Positions 47,882 to 58,921 of a stretch of DNA of 64,000 nt are shown piece after piece. Source of the stretch: Siphonodentalium dalli (taxonomy: Eukaryota > Mollusca > Scaphopoda > Gadilida > Siphonodentaliidae). A model generated the notes under the pieces. The model saw only the letters and a program-made list of their open reading frames with translations, ran no database searches and was not told where the DNA came from. How positions within the stretch are numbered: position 1 is the stretch's first letter; the number at the start of each line of letters is the position of its first letter. Location of the stretch: positions 201,182,244 through 201,246,243 of the forward strand of contig CP136061.1 of assembly GCA_032622095.1 (NCBI GenBank). The letters are read 5' to 3'. A program made the position numbers and the translations under genes.

Positions 47882-48535
47882 GGTATTCTCTATATATTAC
47901 ATCCATTTTACTTGTATTCCGATTTCCATTGCTCAAAACAATAATGGATGGATCAAGGTTGTTTCAAATGCATGGCCAGACAATATTAAGAATGCCCCAA
48001 CTATACAATGTATTTCTGGTCCAGCGCGAACACTGTACATTGGAGGCAAAACATTATTTCAATATTTCTTTTGGAGAATATAATTTAGAATCTGAGTAAA
48101 CGTAGTATACACATTATCGACCTTTTTTGGATTGCAGGAAGTTGACAAAAAAAAACTATAGGTTTAATTTGATACTTAAACCACCCGGGAAATTAACGTA
48201 CCGTGTATACTGTTACTTGTGCACGCGCGACGGGCCACACTACCTTACACAATAAGTTACATTGCCATCCACTGTACTTAATTGAACAAGCCAAGTCGCA
48301 CAAAAAGAAATGAAAACGGAGCTATTTCTATACACGCACAATGCATGCCTTTTAAATATCTAAGTGACTCAACTGCGCAAGTAAATGTTTATTGACGATA
48401 TATCATAAACCAGCCAACTATAAACATGCACGAAATGTTTCGATCTACATAAACATAAGTTTTATGTTTGATAGAGTTTGAAGCCACAGGGCGGCGTTTC
48501 ATGTTTTGGATCGCGCCTGGTTCAAGTCATACACG

Positions 48536-49280
48536 GCTATTATATATTTTGGAAGATCTGTGTGTGTGTGTCTGTGTGTCTGTCTGTCTGTAATCGATGG
48601 ACTCAAAAACGGCCGAGCCAATTTCGATGAAACTTGGTATGTGTGGGTATTTTCAGCTGGGGAGTGACATGGGCCTATTCATTTACCCGTGCGTCGTGAC
48701 CTTGACCTTGAAATCGGGTAATTTCAAGGTCAAACGCCCGAATATCACGGGATTTCGATGAAACTTGGTATGTGGGGGTACTTTCGTATGGGGAGTCTCA
48801 AACGCATATTAATTTGCCCGTGCGACGTGACCTTGGCCTTGAAATCGGGTAATTTCAAGGTCAAACGCCCGAATATCACGGGATTTCGATGAAACTTGGT
48901 ATGTGGGGGTACTTTCGTATGGGGAGTCCCATAAGCATATTCATTTGCCTGTGCGACGTGACCCTAACCTTGAAATAGGGTCAATTCAAGGTCAAATCGC
49001 CAATTTTGATGGCATTTCGACGAAATTTATACACAGGGTTACTTTTGTCCACTGGGTGTTTTGGACGGGTCAAATCGTGACCCCGACCTGACCTTGACCT
49101 TCAAAATAATCAATTCAAGGTCAAATCGGGTAAAACCGGGTGGATTTCGACGGGTACTTTTGTCGGGTACTTTTGTTCGGGCAGTGTTTCGGACGGGTCA
49201 AATCGTGACCCCACTTGACCTTGGCCTTCAAAATAGACAATTCAAGGTCAAAGCCCGGACGAAGTCGGGTCACCTTCTAG
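48536..49280 (+). mobile_element. Single Helitron-like element, AGGTCA-core family (745 bp)
   Basis: It starts near GCTATTATATATTTTGGAAG (the first base is G where other copies have T), followed by a TG/TCTG microsatellite (48558-48592), about four cores with GATGAAACTTGGTATGTGGG and GACCTTGACCTTCAAAAT, the hairpin CCCGGACGAAGTCGGG (49254-49269) and CTAG at 49277-49280. It is a + strand relative of h2/h3 and e6. Confidence 0.85.
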
Positions 49281-50465
49281 TATATATATATATTTCCAAA
49301 TATATATATATATATATGGCTCTCGTCACATTTTGCTCTTCCGCTAATCCAAGTGCTTGTTGTAGAAAACACACCAACTGTGAAAAGGGCGATAAAAGCA
49401 TTAAACTTGACACATATGTTCCTTATACGCTACTGCTCATTTTCACATGTGGCGACATATGATACAGGCTCTTCTTAGCAACGGTTGCTAGACAACTACC
49501 CGGCAGCTTATTAATGCATATGACTGATATTATATGTGTTCTAACAAACTAAACTACGTCGTGTAGCATGTTTATGGTGAACATATTTGTTGTCAGTTTT
49601 GACCTGACTGACAAATTACCATATTTCTTACTTACAAGGGGTGGCAGTTGCTAGGGATACACACACAATTTAAAAATGCACATATGACTGATATTATGGT
49701 AGCTTTAACAAACTAAACTACACCTAAAAGCACTTTTATGTTGAAAACAATTAGAAAAGTTGTTGTTAGCGTTGAGCTGGCTGGAAAAATACCGTATAAT
49801 TCTTACTTAGATAAGTGGTAACTGTTGCCAGGGTCATACCCGAAATACAAAAATGCACATATGACTGATATTATGGTAGTATTAGCATTTTTATGGTGAA
49901 AACAATTATAAATGTTGTTAGTGTGAGCCTAACCAGAATATGGGTATAATTATCCGTTATGCTCCATCAGTTTAGATATCGGGAATTCAAAGTGAGAGTT
50001 GAAAAGTTGTTGCTTATATTTAATATGAGGCATGGCCATAATAGTTATATAAGCCATAGACCCACACAGCTAGTTATATAATGTAAGTCACGGACCCGCT
50101 CTACTATATATGAAGAACATAGTTAGGGTCAGCCACCAATAGGTTAGCCATGTCCCTAGCCTACAATAGTTAGGTTAGGAACCCAGGCACATATATAGTC
50201 ATAGGACCCATGTCCATACATATAGACTATGGACGTAGTATATGTATAGTCCATGAACCAGGCCTCTTCATATAACCATACATGTATGGTATCTATGACC
50301 ATGACCATTACACTGTTACATGGTGCAAATACCCAAGTGCCCACAAATATACCATGTACTAAGATACCATAGACCAAGTCCGATGCACAATAGATTAGTG
50401 CACCATGGATTCAGGAACCTATATATGGTATGAACATATGAGACAGTTTTATGACAGACCAACCT

Positions 50466-50478
50466 ATATATAGATATT
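50466..50478 (+). repeat. Target-site duplication of the non-LTR insertion, left
   Basis: ATATATAGATATT here is repeated at 54566-54578. Confidence 0.8.
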
Positions 50479-50529
50479 AATGTATTCTGCCATACTCGGC
50501 CGCCTCTGTACATCGCATTTTATATATCA

Positions 50530-50913
50530 ATGGCTCAGCATATGAAGCTCAATTATAGGCCTCGATCTTTCAAAATACGAGACCCAAAGCGACACAATAA
50601 CTTTCTCCTTCCCGTTCCAAAACGAAATACTCGACCCGGTCTATGCATACTTCACATGTTATTGATACATCTTCACCTCATAATTCACACCATTATTATG
50701 TACAGTTATTATTCTCATGTTTCTCTCATGTTTGTTCATGTTTTCATCATGTTTTCTATCAACAATAGGCCGATACTGATATCCGACAATCACATTTTCC
50801 ACTTTGCGCTGTCATCCTCCCATCCGCTCCAACACGACATATTTAAATATTTGTATCCAATGTACGCCAGTCTCGCTCCGGTGCCGCCGAAACTGTTCCT
50901 TTTTCCAACCTAA
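50530..50913 (+). CDS. Upstream open frame of the non-LTR element
   Basis: A 127-codon frame, in the same reading frame as the pol ORF, ends at TAA 50911-50913 directly before ATG 50914. It is basic at the start and then hydrophobic; it shows no CCHC zinc knuckles expected of ORF1. It may be only 5'UTR, or an N-terminal part reached by readthrough or reinitiation. Confidence 0.25.
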   Translation: MAQHMKLNYRPRSFKIRDPKRHNNFLLPVPKRNTRPGLCILHMLLIHLHLIIHTIIMYSYYSHVSLMFVHVFIMFSINNRPILISDNHIFHFALSSSHPLQHDIFKYLYPMYASLAPVPPKLFLFPT

Positions 50914-53900
50914 ATGGGAATATCGCCACTGCAGCACCGCATCGCGACTGGCGTATTCAATTCAGGGAGGCTTTCTACTCGCCACTCACCATTAAGTACG
51001 AAAACCCATAGAATTTATAAGATACCTCAAGGATTAAGAATAAATCTCCCTCTAATTCTTCTGGTCATATCAATGCTTTTGTTATGCTCCGGATCGGTAC
51101 ACAGCAACCCAGGGCCCAGCCCAAGCCATAAAACTGTACACGAAGGCAACACATTAACAGTATTCCATTATAATGTACGGAGCATAAGACATAAACTGGA
51201 AAAGATAGCCGATATGATAAATGACTTCGATATCCTATGTTTCACCGAAACTCACCTTGACCCCTCTTACCCCTCCGATAGACTAGAGATTGATAATTTC
51301 AGTCCCCCTATCCGACTTGATCGAGATTCCTACGGCGGTGGACTATGCGTATACGTCTCCTCTCATCTGGTCTTCAAAAGGAGAAACGATTTAGAAACCG
51401 ATACTTCTTCAATGCTATGGTTTGACATTGTCTCAAAATCACAACATATTTTGCTATGCTTATCGTATCGATCAGATCAATATTGCCGATCGAACTATTG
51501 GGATCTGCTAGATTTGTCCATATCTAAGGCACTAGATGTCTCCCAAAATATAATTCTACTTGGAGATTTTAACTCCAATCTACTATGCCCCACTTCCAAA
51601 CTCAAAAATATTATTGATTTCTATACACTTAAGGACGTAATAAAAACCCCAACTAGAGTTACCACTAGAACCAGCACCCTACTCGATCCTATAATCGTGA
51701 GTAATAACTTGAGTGTCCGGGACGCTGACGTTCTAAATCTTGAATTGTCTGATCATTACGCTGTTTACGCGACAATTTCATTTGATCAATTGCATGCGAC
51801 CTCTTTCACAAGAACTATCTGGAACTATAAAAATGCAGATTTTCAAAAAGCTAATATCTTAATAAATGAGAGCAAATGGCATGAATTGCTGCAACCAGTA
51901 AATGACATAAACGATGCAGTAAGCTTATTTACCGAGAGATTTATTAAAATAATGGAACAATCAATCCCCAAAATGACAGTGACGATAAGGACAAAGGACA
52001 AATTCTGGTTTAATTCCGACATACGGAGAGAAATACGACGTCGCGATAGACTCAGATCAATAGCACTCAAACGAAATTCAGAGCACACTTGGAGAAAATA
52101 CAAGGATATTAGAAATAAAGTTAACAACATGAAAAAGTATGCAAAATCGCAATTCGAAACTAAACTTGAGGAGAAAATAAATGAAACCCCCACTCCCCGC
52201 GATTTCTGGCATATTATGAATTATCTACTTAACAAAAAGAAATCTACGAATACCCCACCTCTGTATAGCCCCAATGGCAACGTATCAATGGAAGGGAAAT
52301 CATATGCAACCGATGATTATGAAAAAGCTAGGTGTCTCAACGCAAGATTCATTTCTAATGCCACTATACAAGACGATGCCAAAAATCTCCCTTATTTCCC
52401 TCGTAGATCCAATAACATACTATCCGAAATCCCAATCACATATCAAAGTATCGTGTGCGCTATAAAATCATTAAATTTAAATAAGGCGTATGGTCACGAT
52501 AGCATCAGCCCAAAAATGTTGCATAGTACTGCCGAAAATATCGCAATCCCCCTATTAATAATTTATAAAAAATCATTGGATCTTGGTAAGTTTCCAATGA
52601 CCTGGAAAAAGGCAAACGTCATCCCTATCTTCAAAAAAGGCGACCCAGCCGATTCCGCAAATTACCGTCCAATATCTCTCCTTCCGACATTAGGCAAAAT
52701 CTTCGAAAAAGTGGTCATACAACATATTATGACATACTTCACGGAAAATAATTTGTTATATAATCACCAGTCTGGCTTCCTCCCTGGCCATAGTACAACA
52801 TACCAGTTAATAGAACTATATCACAACCTGTGCCATAGTCTCGACAACAGCCTCTATACAAGTGCAGTATTTTTTGATATATCAAAGGCATTCGAGAGAG
52901 TATGGCACAGGGGGCTGCTATATAAATTGGAACAATATGGAGTCTCTGGAAATCTCTTAGAATGGCTAAAAGATTATCTGTTCAATCGCAAACAAAGGGT
53001 CTTAGTGAACAACTCCTTCTCAAATTTTGAAGTTATCCCAGCGGGTGTCCCTCAAGGCTCAATTATTGGCCCTTTCCTATTTTTAGTTTACATAAACGAC
53101 CTCCCTGATCACATTAATGCAACCACAAGAATGTACGCGGACGATACTTGCCTTATGACTACCCATTATGACATCGATATCCTAACCAAGAACATGAACG
53201 ATGACCTTGAAAGAGTCGCAGACTGGGCAAATAAATGGCTAGTTAAATTTAACCCAACGAAAACTAGGGCAATTTCCTTTTCCCTTACAAATAACAACGT
53301 GACCCCGAATTTAAAATTCGAACAAGAAAATGTATTATTTACAAACTCACACAAACATCTTGGACTTGAAATACAATCGAATCTAAACTGGAACACTCAT
53401 ATAAATACAATAGCAAACAAAGCAACATCTCGTCTCTCACAATTAAGAAGACTGAAGTACGACCTAGACCGAAAGTCGCTTGAAAAAATATACACAGCAT
53501 ATATATTACCAATTATAGACTATGCCGATGTAGTGTGGGGCACAGCAACAGATTACTTATTAAAAAAGTTCGATGACATACACAAGGATGCTGCAAGAAT
53601 AGTAACAGGATTAACGCGTTCCGTAGATATAAATCGCTTGTTTGACGAAGTAGGATGGTCAAGGCTTGAAATTCGACGAGAACTCCACGAGTTGCACACC
53701 ATGTTTAAAATAATAAACAACCAAGTCCCCAATTACCTCACCCTCATGTTGCCACCCCGATCAAGACAAGTTGCCAGTAATCGATATGATATGCGCGAAC
53801 CTGACAAATTCTATTCATACCGTTCGCATACAGAACATTTCAGAAACTCTTATTTACCTAAAAGTACGTTATCCTGGAATAAACTACCAAAGCCTATTAC

Positions 53901-54306
53901 AAATGTAAGTACTCTTCCTGAATTTAAGATGAATTTGAAATTAATTGACCCGCCCACGAAACCTCCCCAATTCTTTATTAATGGCCCAAGAAAACTAAGC
54001 ATTTTACACTGCAGAATTCGCAACTATTGTAGTGAATTAAAATCAGATATGTGCAACAATTTTATCTCTGATACCTCTAAATGCACATGTGGATACGAAG
54101 TCGAAGATGCCTTTCATTATTTCTTTGAGTGCCCCCTGTATGCTACCGAAAGATGCGAACTCTTCAATAAGATTGCAGCCCACCAATTTATAATATCTAA
54201 CATTTCCTCCTTACTCACAGGGATATCATCAGAATCGAATCGACGCAATGAAATTCTTTTCCATTTTGTTTATTCATACATTTCATCAACGAAACGTTTT
54301 AATTAG
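50914..54306 (+). CDS. Endonuclease-reverse transcriptase polyprotein of the non-LTR element
   Basis: 1130 codons, no stops. Residues 45-68 hold a hydrophobic stretch ending in NPGP (65-68), a 2A-like arrangement. An APE-type endonuclease follows (FHYNVRSIR near 84-92, FTETHLDPS near 110-118, LLGDFNSNL near 216-224, LSDHYAVY near 279-286). Reverse transcriptase motifs: KANVIPIFKKGDP, NYRPISLLP, FFDISKAFERVWH, GVPQGSIIGPFLFLVYINDL and YADD at 741-744. A C-terminal zinc-binding-like cluster C1057-x-C1059-x8-H1068-x4-C1073 is present. No RNase H was seen. The architecture is Jockey/CR1-superfamily; the exact clade is uncertain. All catalytic motifs visible are intact, so the protein could be active. 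Confidence 0.9.
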   Translation: MGISPLQHRIATGVFNSGRLSTRHSPLSTKTHRIYKIPQGLRINLPLILLVISMLLLCSGSVHSNPGPSPSHKTVHEGNTLTVFHYNVRSIRHKLEKIADMINDFDILCFTETHLDPSYPSDRLEIDNFSPPIRLDRDSYGGGLCVYVSSHLVFKRRNDLETDTSSMLWFDIVSKSQHILLCLSYRSDQYCRSNYWDLLDLSISKALDVSQNIILLGDFNSNLLCPTSKLKNIIDFYTLKDVIKTPTRVTTRTSTLLDPIIVSNNLSVRDADVLNLELSDHYAVYATISFDQLHATSFTRTIWNYKNADFQKANILINESKWHELLQPVNDINDAVSLFTERFIKIMEQSIPKMTVTIRTKDKFWFNSDIRREIRRRDRLRSIALKRNSEHTWRKYKDIRNKVNNMKKYAKSQFETKLEEKINETPTPRDFWHIMNYLLNKKKSTNTPPLYSPNGNVSMEGKSYATDDYEKARCLNARFISNATIQDDAKNLPYFPRRSNNILSEIPITYQSIVCAIKSLNLNKAYGHDSISPKMLHSTAENIAIPLLIIYKKSLDLGKFPMTWKKANVIPIFKKGDPADSANYRPISLLPTLGKIFEKVVIQHIMTYFTENNLLYNHQSGFLPGHSTTYQLIELYHNLCHSLDNSLYTSAVFFDISKAFERVWHRGLLYKLEQYGVSGNLLEWLKDYLFNRKQRVLVNNSFSNFEVIPAGVPQGSIIGPFLFLVYINDLPDHINATTRMYADDTCLMTTHYDIDILTKNMNDDLERVADWANKWLVKFNPTKTRAISFSLTNNNVTPNLKFEQENVLFTNSHKHLGLEIQSNLNWNTHINTIANKATSRLSQLRRLKYDLDRKSLEKIYTAYILPIIDYADVVWGTATDYLLKKFDDIHKDAARIVTGLTRSVDINRLFDEVGWSRLEIRRELHELHTMFKIINNQVPNYLTLMLPPRSRQVASNRYDMREPDKFYSYRSHTEHFRNSYLPKSTLSWNKLPKPITNVSTLPEFKMNLKLIDPPTKPPQFFINGPRKLSILHCRIRNYCSELKSDMCNNFISDTSKCTCGYEVEDAFHYFFECPLYATERCELFNKIAAHQFIISNISSLLTGISSESNRRNEILFHFVYSYISSTKRFN

Positions 54307-54565
54307 GCCCCCTCCGCTAACAAATATAGGCGAGATCCTCCTTTGCGTTACAAATGTTGACTACCTCAGATGAAATTTCAAAAGCAGGATAGGACTGACA
54401 GCAATCACAACCACACCATACATCACCCTGTATATATGTTATGTTCGTCATCTACTTTGTATTTGTTAAAATGTATATGGGAGAGGGGCGGACTTAAGTT
54501 GTTAAAACTTGTGCCCCGATCCCTTGTGTAATATTATATTACAATAAAATATGTTTAAACAAAAA

Positions 54566-54578
54566 ATATATAGATATT
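54566..54578 (+). repeat. Target-site duplication of the non-LTR insertion, right
   Basis: ATATATAGATATT, identical to 50466-50478. The sequence then continues in the CATGGAC-rich interior of the host element. Confidence 0.8.
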
Positions 54579-56692
54579 GGACCGATGCCACATATACGAA
54601 AGTTAAGGATGGGGGCCCTTATAAATAGCCCATACACATATGGCACTGTAGGTTGGCCATGGACACATACCCATACGTGTAGGCCATGGACAAAGGCCGA
54701 TATGTGTATGCCATATTGCATTGCACCCAGGCATAAGCAGGTGTCTTTCTATATGTAGGATATGGACCCACCCCTTATACGTGATATATCTACACCAAAA
54801 AAAAACAGGCAAGTTTAAATAGTGCTAATACACATGTGACTATAATGATGTATGTAGTAATACGTGTGCCTATATGTAGGACATGGACACGGGTCCCTAA
54901 ATAGAAGCTACGACACCGGCGTTATTAATCATTTCATAGATTCACAGATATGCTGGTAGACAATGGACTGATCCACATATATAGGAGACACATGGACTCC
55001 ATGCCTACGGGTAAGTCATGTACCAAAATGCATGTGCATGGATCCACGTCTCTATATGAATACCATATACGTACGTCCGTTTTCAGCCATTCGACCAACG
55101 CCCTATAGGATGGAGGTCCCTATCGATTGGCCGTGTGCACCACCATATGGACCCAGGCTCATATAGGTAGGAAATTGAGACGGGCCACTATTGACAGTCC
55201 ATGTATCCAGGCTGATTTAGTTATGACCTTATCCAACAGTTATGACCGTATTACCAGACATTTATATGTAAGACATGAACCCATCCCATGAATGTACATG
55301 TTACATGACTATCTAGGTTATAACCACAGGCACACATACGCTATGGACCCATGTGAACACCACATGTAGTGCAAATACAGAGGAGTCTATAGCTATGAAC
55401 GCATGACATGTACCCAGGTCTATACGGCAAATCAGTAGAACGAGCCCTAAATAGTATATATAATCGGTCCACGGCCCTTTCTATGACATGGACACAGTTG
55501 TTAAGACACGTCATTGGATTGCATGCTCTTCCTTAGTAACTGTGGGTTGGTAATGAGACCATGGCTGCCCATGTAAATGGGTATTGGTCACCGGTTCCAA
55601 AAGGTAGTTCATGGTATCTCAGTCTGAACTATATAGGCCACGCTCATGTACGAGCTCATATAGACTAATAAATGACTCATGACCATGAATAGTCTGTCAG
55701 TTTAAAGAAGATTTGTCAATGGTAGGTGGTTACCTAGCAACAATGAAACCTCAATGCCAATTTGCCACACGAGAATCACACGAGAATGCATCAGTACACA
55801 ACACAGCACCCTTTAGTTGTGCATTATTGTCAATATAAGTATACTATGGCATATTATGAAACAGTTATATCATGGAAATTTCCCGAAACTCATACCATAT
55901 TATGAAACAGTTATATCAGTTAAATTACCAGAAAACTCATACATATGGTATGTTTTCAAAGGTGGGTATGTCCATAGTAACCATTACACACCCGTTAGGT
56001 AACGAATGCGGCAACTTTACTGCCATGTTCACACTAACAACAATTATAATAATTGTTTTCAATATAAAAATATAACATGACGTAGTTTAGTTTGTTAAAA
56101 CTACCATAATATCAGCCATGTGTGCATTTTTCGATGTCTGGTATGTCCCTAGCAACCGTTGCCAGAAATATATAGTAATTTTTAAAGTCGAACCCACACT
56201 AACAATAACTATTCCCTAGCAACCGTTACCACCCCTGTAAGTAAGAACTATGGTAATTTTTCAGCCAGTTGCACTCGAACAACAACTAATATTATTTTCA
56301 CCATAAAAATGCTGCATGACGTAGGTTAGATTGTTAAAACTGCCATAATATCAGTCATATTTGTATTTCTTCGATGTGGGATAGTTGCCTAGTAACCGTT
56401 GCCAAGGAATGACCTGCCGCGACGTCTATACATCTGAAAATGATTAATAGTGTATAAGGAACCTATGTGCCAAGTTTCATAGTGGTATCACCATTTGCAC
56501 AATTGTTACGTCAAACGCCAGGACTATTATGTGGTATTTTTGCCCTTCAGACACTCAAAGCAATGGCGTACGTTTTAGGAGGTAGTGTTAATTTTCCGGC
56601 TATAAAATCTTAAGGATGGTGATGGTTCGATATATCTCATTACTTTCCTGTTCTGAACTAACCACTCTTCTAATATAATGGTTCATATTTTA

Positions 56693-58010
56693 GGATAGGA
56701 TATTTTATTTCAATACACATACATATCACATAATAATGATAACAATTATGGATAATTCTGTCGTATATTGTGGGGGATGGCATAATCTGGCAAGACTGTC
56801 TTCCTGCCATCCCCAGTATGGTAAATATAGAAAGTAATAACTTATAATAAGATGGCCTTGGGTGAGCCGTGCACATATTGTGTATATGTAATTTATGAGT
56901 TTAGGGCTTAGTTTAAGAGTGTGTGAAAATGGATACTACCCGATGGATGTTCAATACCATGGAGTGTATATGGTTCAAATTCAGATGATGGGTAGTATGT
57001 TTGGCGGATGAGGTTACAGGGACTACTGATTCGTATAGATTGACGTTGAACGTGTTATATGTATACTTAACGGGGTACGTTCTTGGGGCAGTCTGGACAT
57101 CCTCGATTCTTGCATTTGATATCGTTAGAATATGCGCTTATTGTTTTCTCTGTGATGTGTTTTTTGAATACGTGCCTACTTTGATTTTTAGTCATAGTGT
57201 TATCTAAGTTGTTCCATGAGGTTGGGAATGCATGAAATGGTAGCTGTTCAGAAAAGGAAGTTCTCGGTGTTTTGAGAAATAATGGGCGCTGTTGTCTAGT
57301 ATCCGGTCCGGCAATACGTTTAGTGAACATTTGGGAAAAGGATTCAGGCAGGCGGTTGTAATACCAGTCATGCATGAATAGGGTAGTATGGACTTTGTGG
57401 AGGTCGTATACTTTCAAGATATTCTCTTTTTTAAACAAAGGTTCGGTATGGCTCCTGTATTTTTTATTACACACAATTCGTATTGCTCTTTTTTGTAGTA
57501 AAAAAACTCGTTTTACCTCGGGAACATGGCCCCTTATCTGGATTCCATATACCAAGTGACTTTGGATTAGGGCATAATATAACGTTTTAAGGGCGCTGCC
57601 TGGGAAAAAGTTTTTGACTTTGTTTATATGATATATGGCGTGCGCTAATTTGGAGCAGACAGATGATATGTGTTTCTTAAATGATAGATTTTCATCTATG
57701 TGAATGCCTAAAAATTTCGTCGAGGTTTCGTGCTCACGATTTCCAATACGTTTCAATTCTGTGTTATTTAAGAGAATTTTCATAGTGCTCCATTTGGTGT
57801 CGTTATTTTCCGGGTGCATGAGCATATAATTGCTCTTTTCTGAGTTTATAGAAAGCTTATTGCAGCAACACCAGGTGTATATATTACGTAGTTCATTGTT
57901 CACATAGCTTTCAATTTGAGTACCGTTATCCCCGCTAGTCATTAAGGTGGTATCATCTGCATAAGACAATATATTCATGCTTGTCGCGTTTGGCATATCG
58001 TTGGCATATC
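56693..58010 (-). mobile_element. 5'-truncated non-LTR retrotransposon, minus strand
   Basis: The copy begins within the reverse transcriptase just before its YADD box, near 57996-58010, and keeps the 3' part of the ORF and a 3'UTR. AATAAA (minus) at about 56705-56710 is followed by short repeats of TAAAATATCCTATCC, a possible microsatellite-like tail. 5' truncation is usual for target-primed insertions. It is a different family from the 50479 element. Confidence 0.75.
57067..57996 (-). CDS. Reverse transcriptase C-terminal fragment (non-LTR)
   Basis: 309 open codons: SYADDTTLMTSGD near residues 11-23 is the catalytic RT box, followed by the thumb region (LSINSEKSNYM, TKFLGIHIDENLSFKKHI) and the C-terminal segment with LLQKRAIRIV and a cysteine cluster CKNRGCPDC near the end. 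The endonuclease and most RT fingers are missing, so it cannot work alone. The lack of stops over 309 codons suggests a fairly recent insertion. Confidence 0.8.
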   Translation of the reverse strand: MPNATSMNILSYADDTTLMTSGDNGTQIESYVNNELRNIYTWCCCNKLSINSEKSNYMLMHPENNDTKWSTMKILLNNTELKRIGNREHETSTKFLGIHIDENLSFKKHISSVCSKLAHAIYHINKVKNFFPGSALKTLYYALIQSHLVYGIQIRGHVPEVKRVFLLQKRAIRIVCNKKYRSHTEPLFKKENILKVYDLHKVHTTLFMHDWYYNRLPESFSQMFTKRIAGPDTRQQRPLFLKTPRTSFSEQLPFHAFPTSWNNLDNTMTKNQSRHVFKKHITEKTISAYSNDIKCKNRGCPDCPKNVPR

Positions 58011-58921
58011 ATTGTCGTCTGAATATCTTTACTCGCCCTCTTTTGTTCGGAAAAATTTGAATTACCATGCGATTTATATGCTCTCTTCGCCAATAAATAT
58101 CATCACAATTATGGAATATCGACTGTTAGTAAGCTCTAATGTCAATTACCCATATATATCGACACCAGCTTCATGATGGACGGGTATGTGTGAAGATTGA
58201 ATCCATAAATTAGCCTACATGTGACTGCATTCGTATATGGTCTAATGGAATTTGGTCAGATTTGCACCATTACGAAAATTCATGATATCTCAAAAAGCTC
58301 AACTCGGATTCTAGGGGACTTTTGCCAAGTTGTTCATAAACATTTTCTTATTAATTCCTGACAAATTCAGCTTTCCCGGATTTTTTGCACTAGTGTAACC
58401 TAATGTGCCTGGACTATAAGGTATAATGTATGAGGTGACAAGTAACAAGTCTACACAGTTTACAAATTTGAGTACGAATATATTTTTTCTAGAAAATTTC
58501 ATCCCAAGAACGTGGAGTAGTGTTTAGAACCAATGAAATACTCAAAATGTTGATAACAAAAAAAACCTCAGCGTATATTTCCCAAAAATCACCAACTTCC
58601 TGTTTCGAAGCTGACCATGTGCTCAATTTTGCCAAAGTTTCACGTGGATATATATATTCACAAATAAAAATAATTCATATGCATGCTTCTTCTGGGGTTT
58701 TGTGTGCTACAATATAGTATTGCAAATGAAATTGAGACATTAAATTCATATAAAATAGCATACTAGTTTGTTGAGAATTGTTGCTTCTCACTTATTGTCC
58801 CATCACCCAATATACCTGTATAAATTTTGCTATACATATAAGCTTTCATTCTACCAAGAATGGGCTCGTTCTATCAAGAACAGGCTAGCCATGTGATGCT
58901 CCTTCAGCCCTAATATGTTTG
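58011..58921. other. Non-coding tract
   Basis: Short frames only; nothing recognised. Confidence 0.4.

Larger units (their letters stand above)
50479..54565 (+). mobile_element. Full-length APE-type non-LTR retrotransposon (Jockey/CR1-like)
   Basis: A 13-bp direct duplication flanks a 4.09-kb element with a 435-bp 5'UTR, one long intact ORF and a ~260-bp 3'UTR with AATAAA at 54543-54548 and an A-rich end. Intact ORF, intact ends and an identical target duplication point to a young insertion. The direct duplication and A-rich tail show target-primed reverse transcription. Confidence 0.85.
49474..56404. mobile_element. 6.9-kb element with ~450-bp inverted ends built of ~175-bp subrepeats
   Basis: The left end (49474-49935) has 2.5 subrepeats with AGCAACGGTTGCTAG-like, ATGACTGATATTAT, CAAACTAAACTACG and TTTTTATGGTGAAAA motifs. 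The right end (about 55960-56404) contains the same units inverted (GCCATAATATCAGTCAT, CGTAGTTTAGTTTGTTAAAA-type, CTAGCAACCGTTGCC). The interior (50085-50465 and 54580-55700) is CATGGACCCA/TATAG-rich, and the non-LTR element at 50479-54565 was inserted there, so the original element was about 2.8 kb. The class is unknown. Confidence 0.65.

Noticed and set aside
57374-57559. Plus-strand 61-codon frame
   Set aside because: It is antisense to the clear minus-strand reverse transcriptase fragment.
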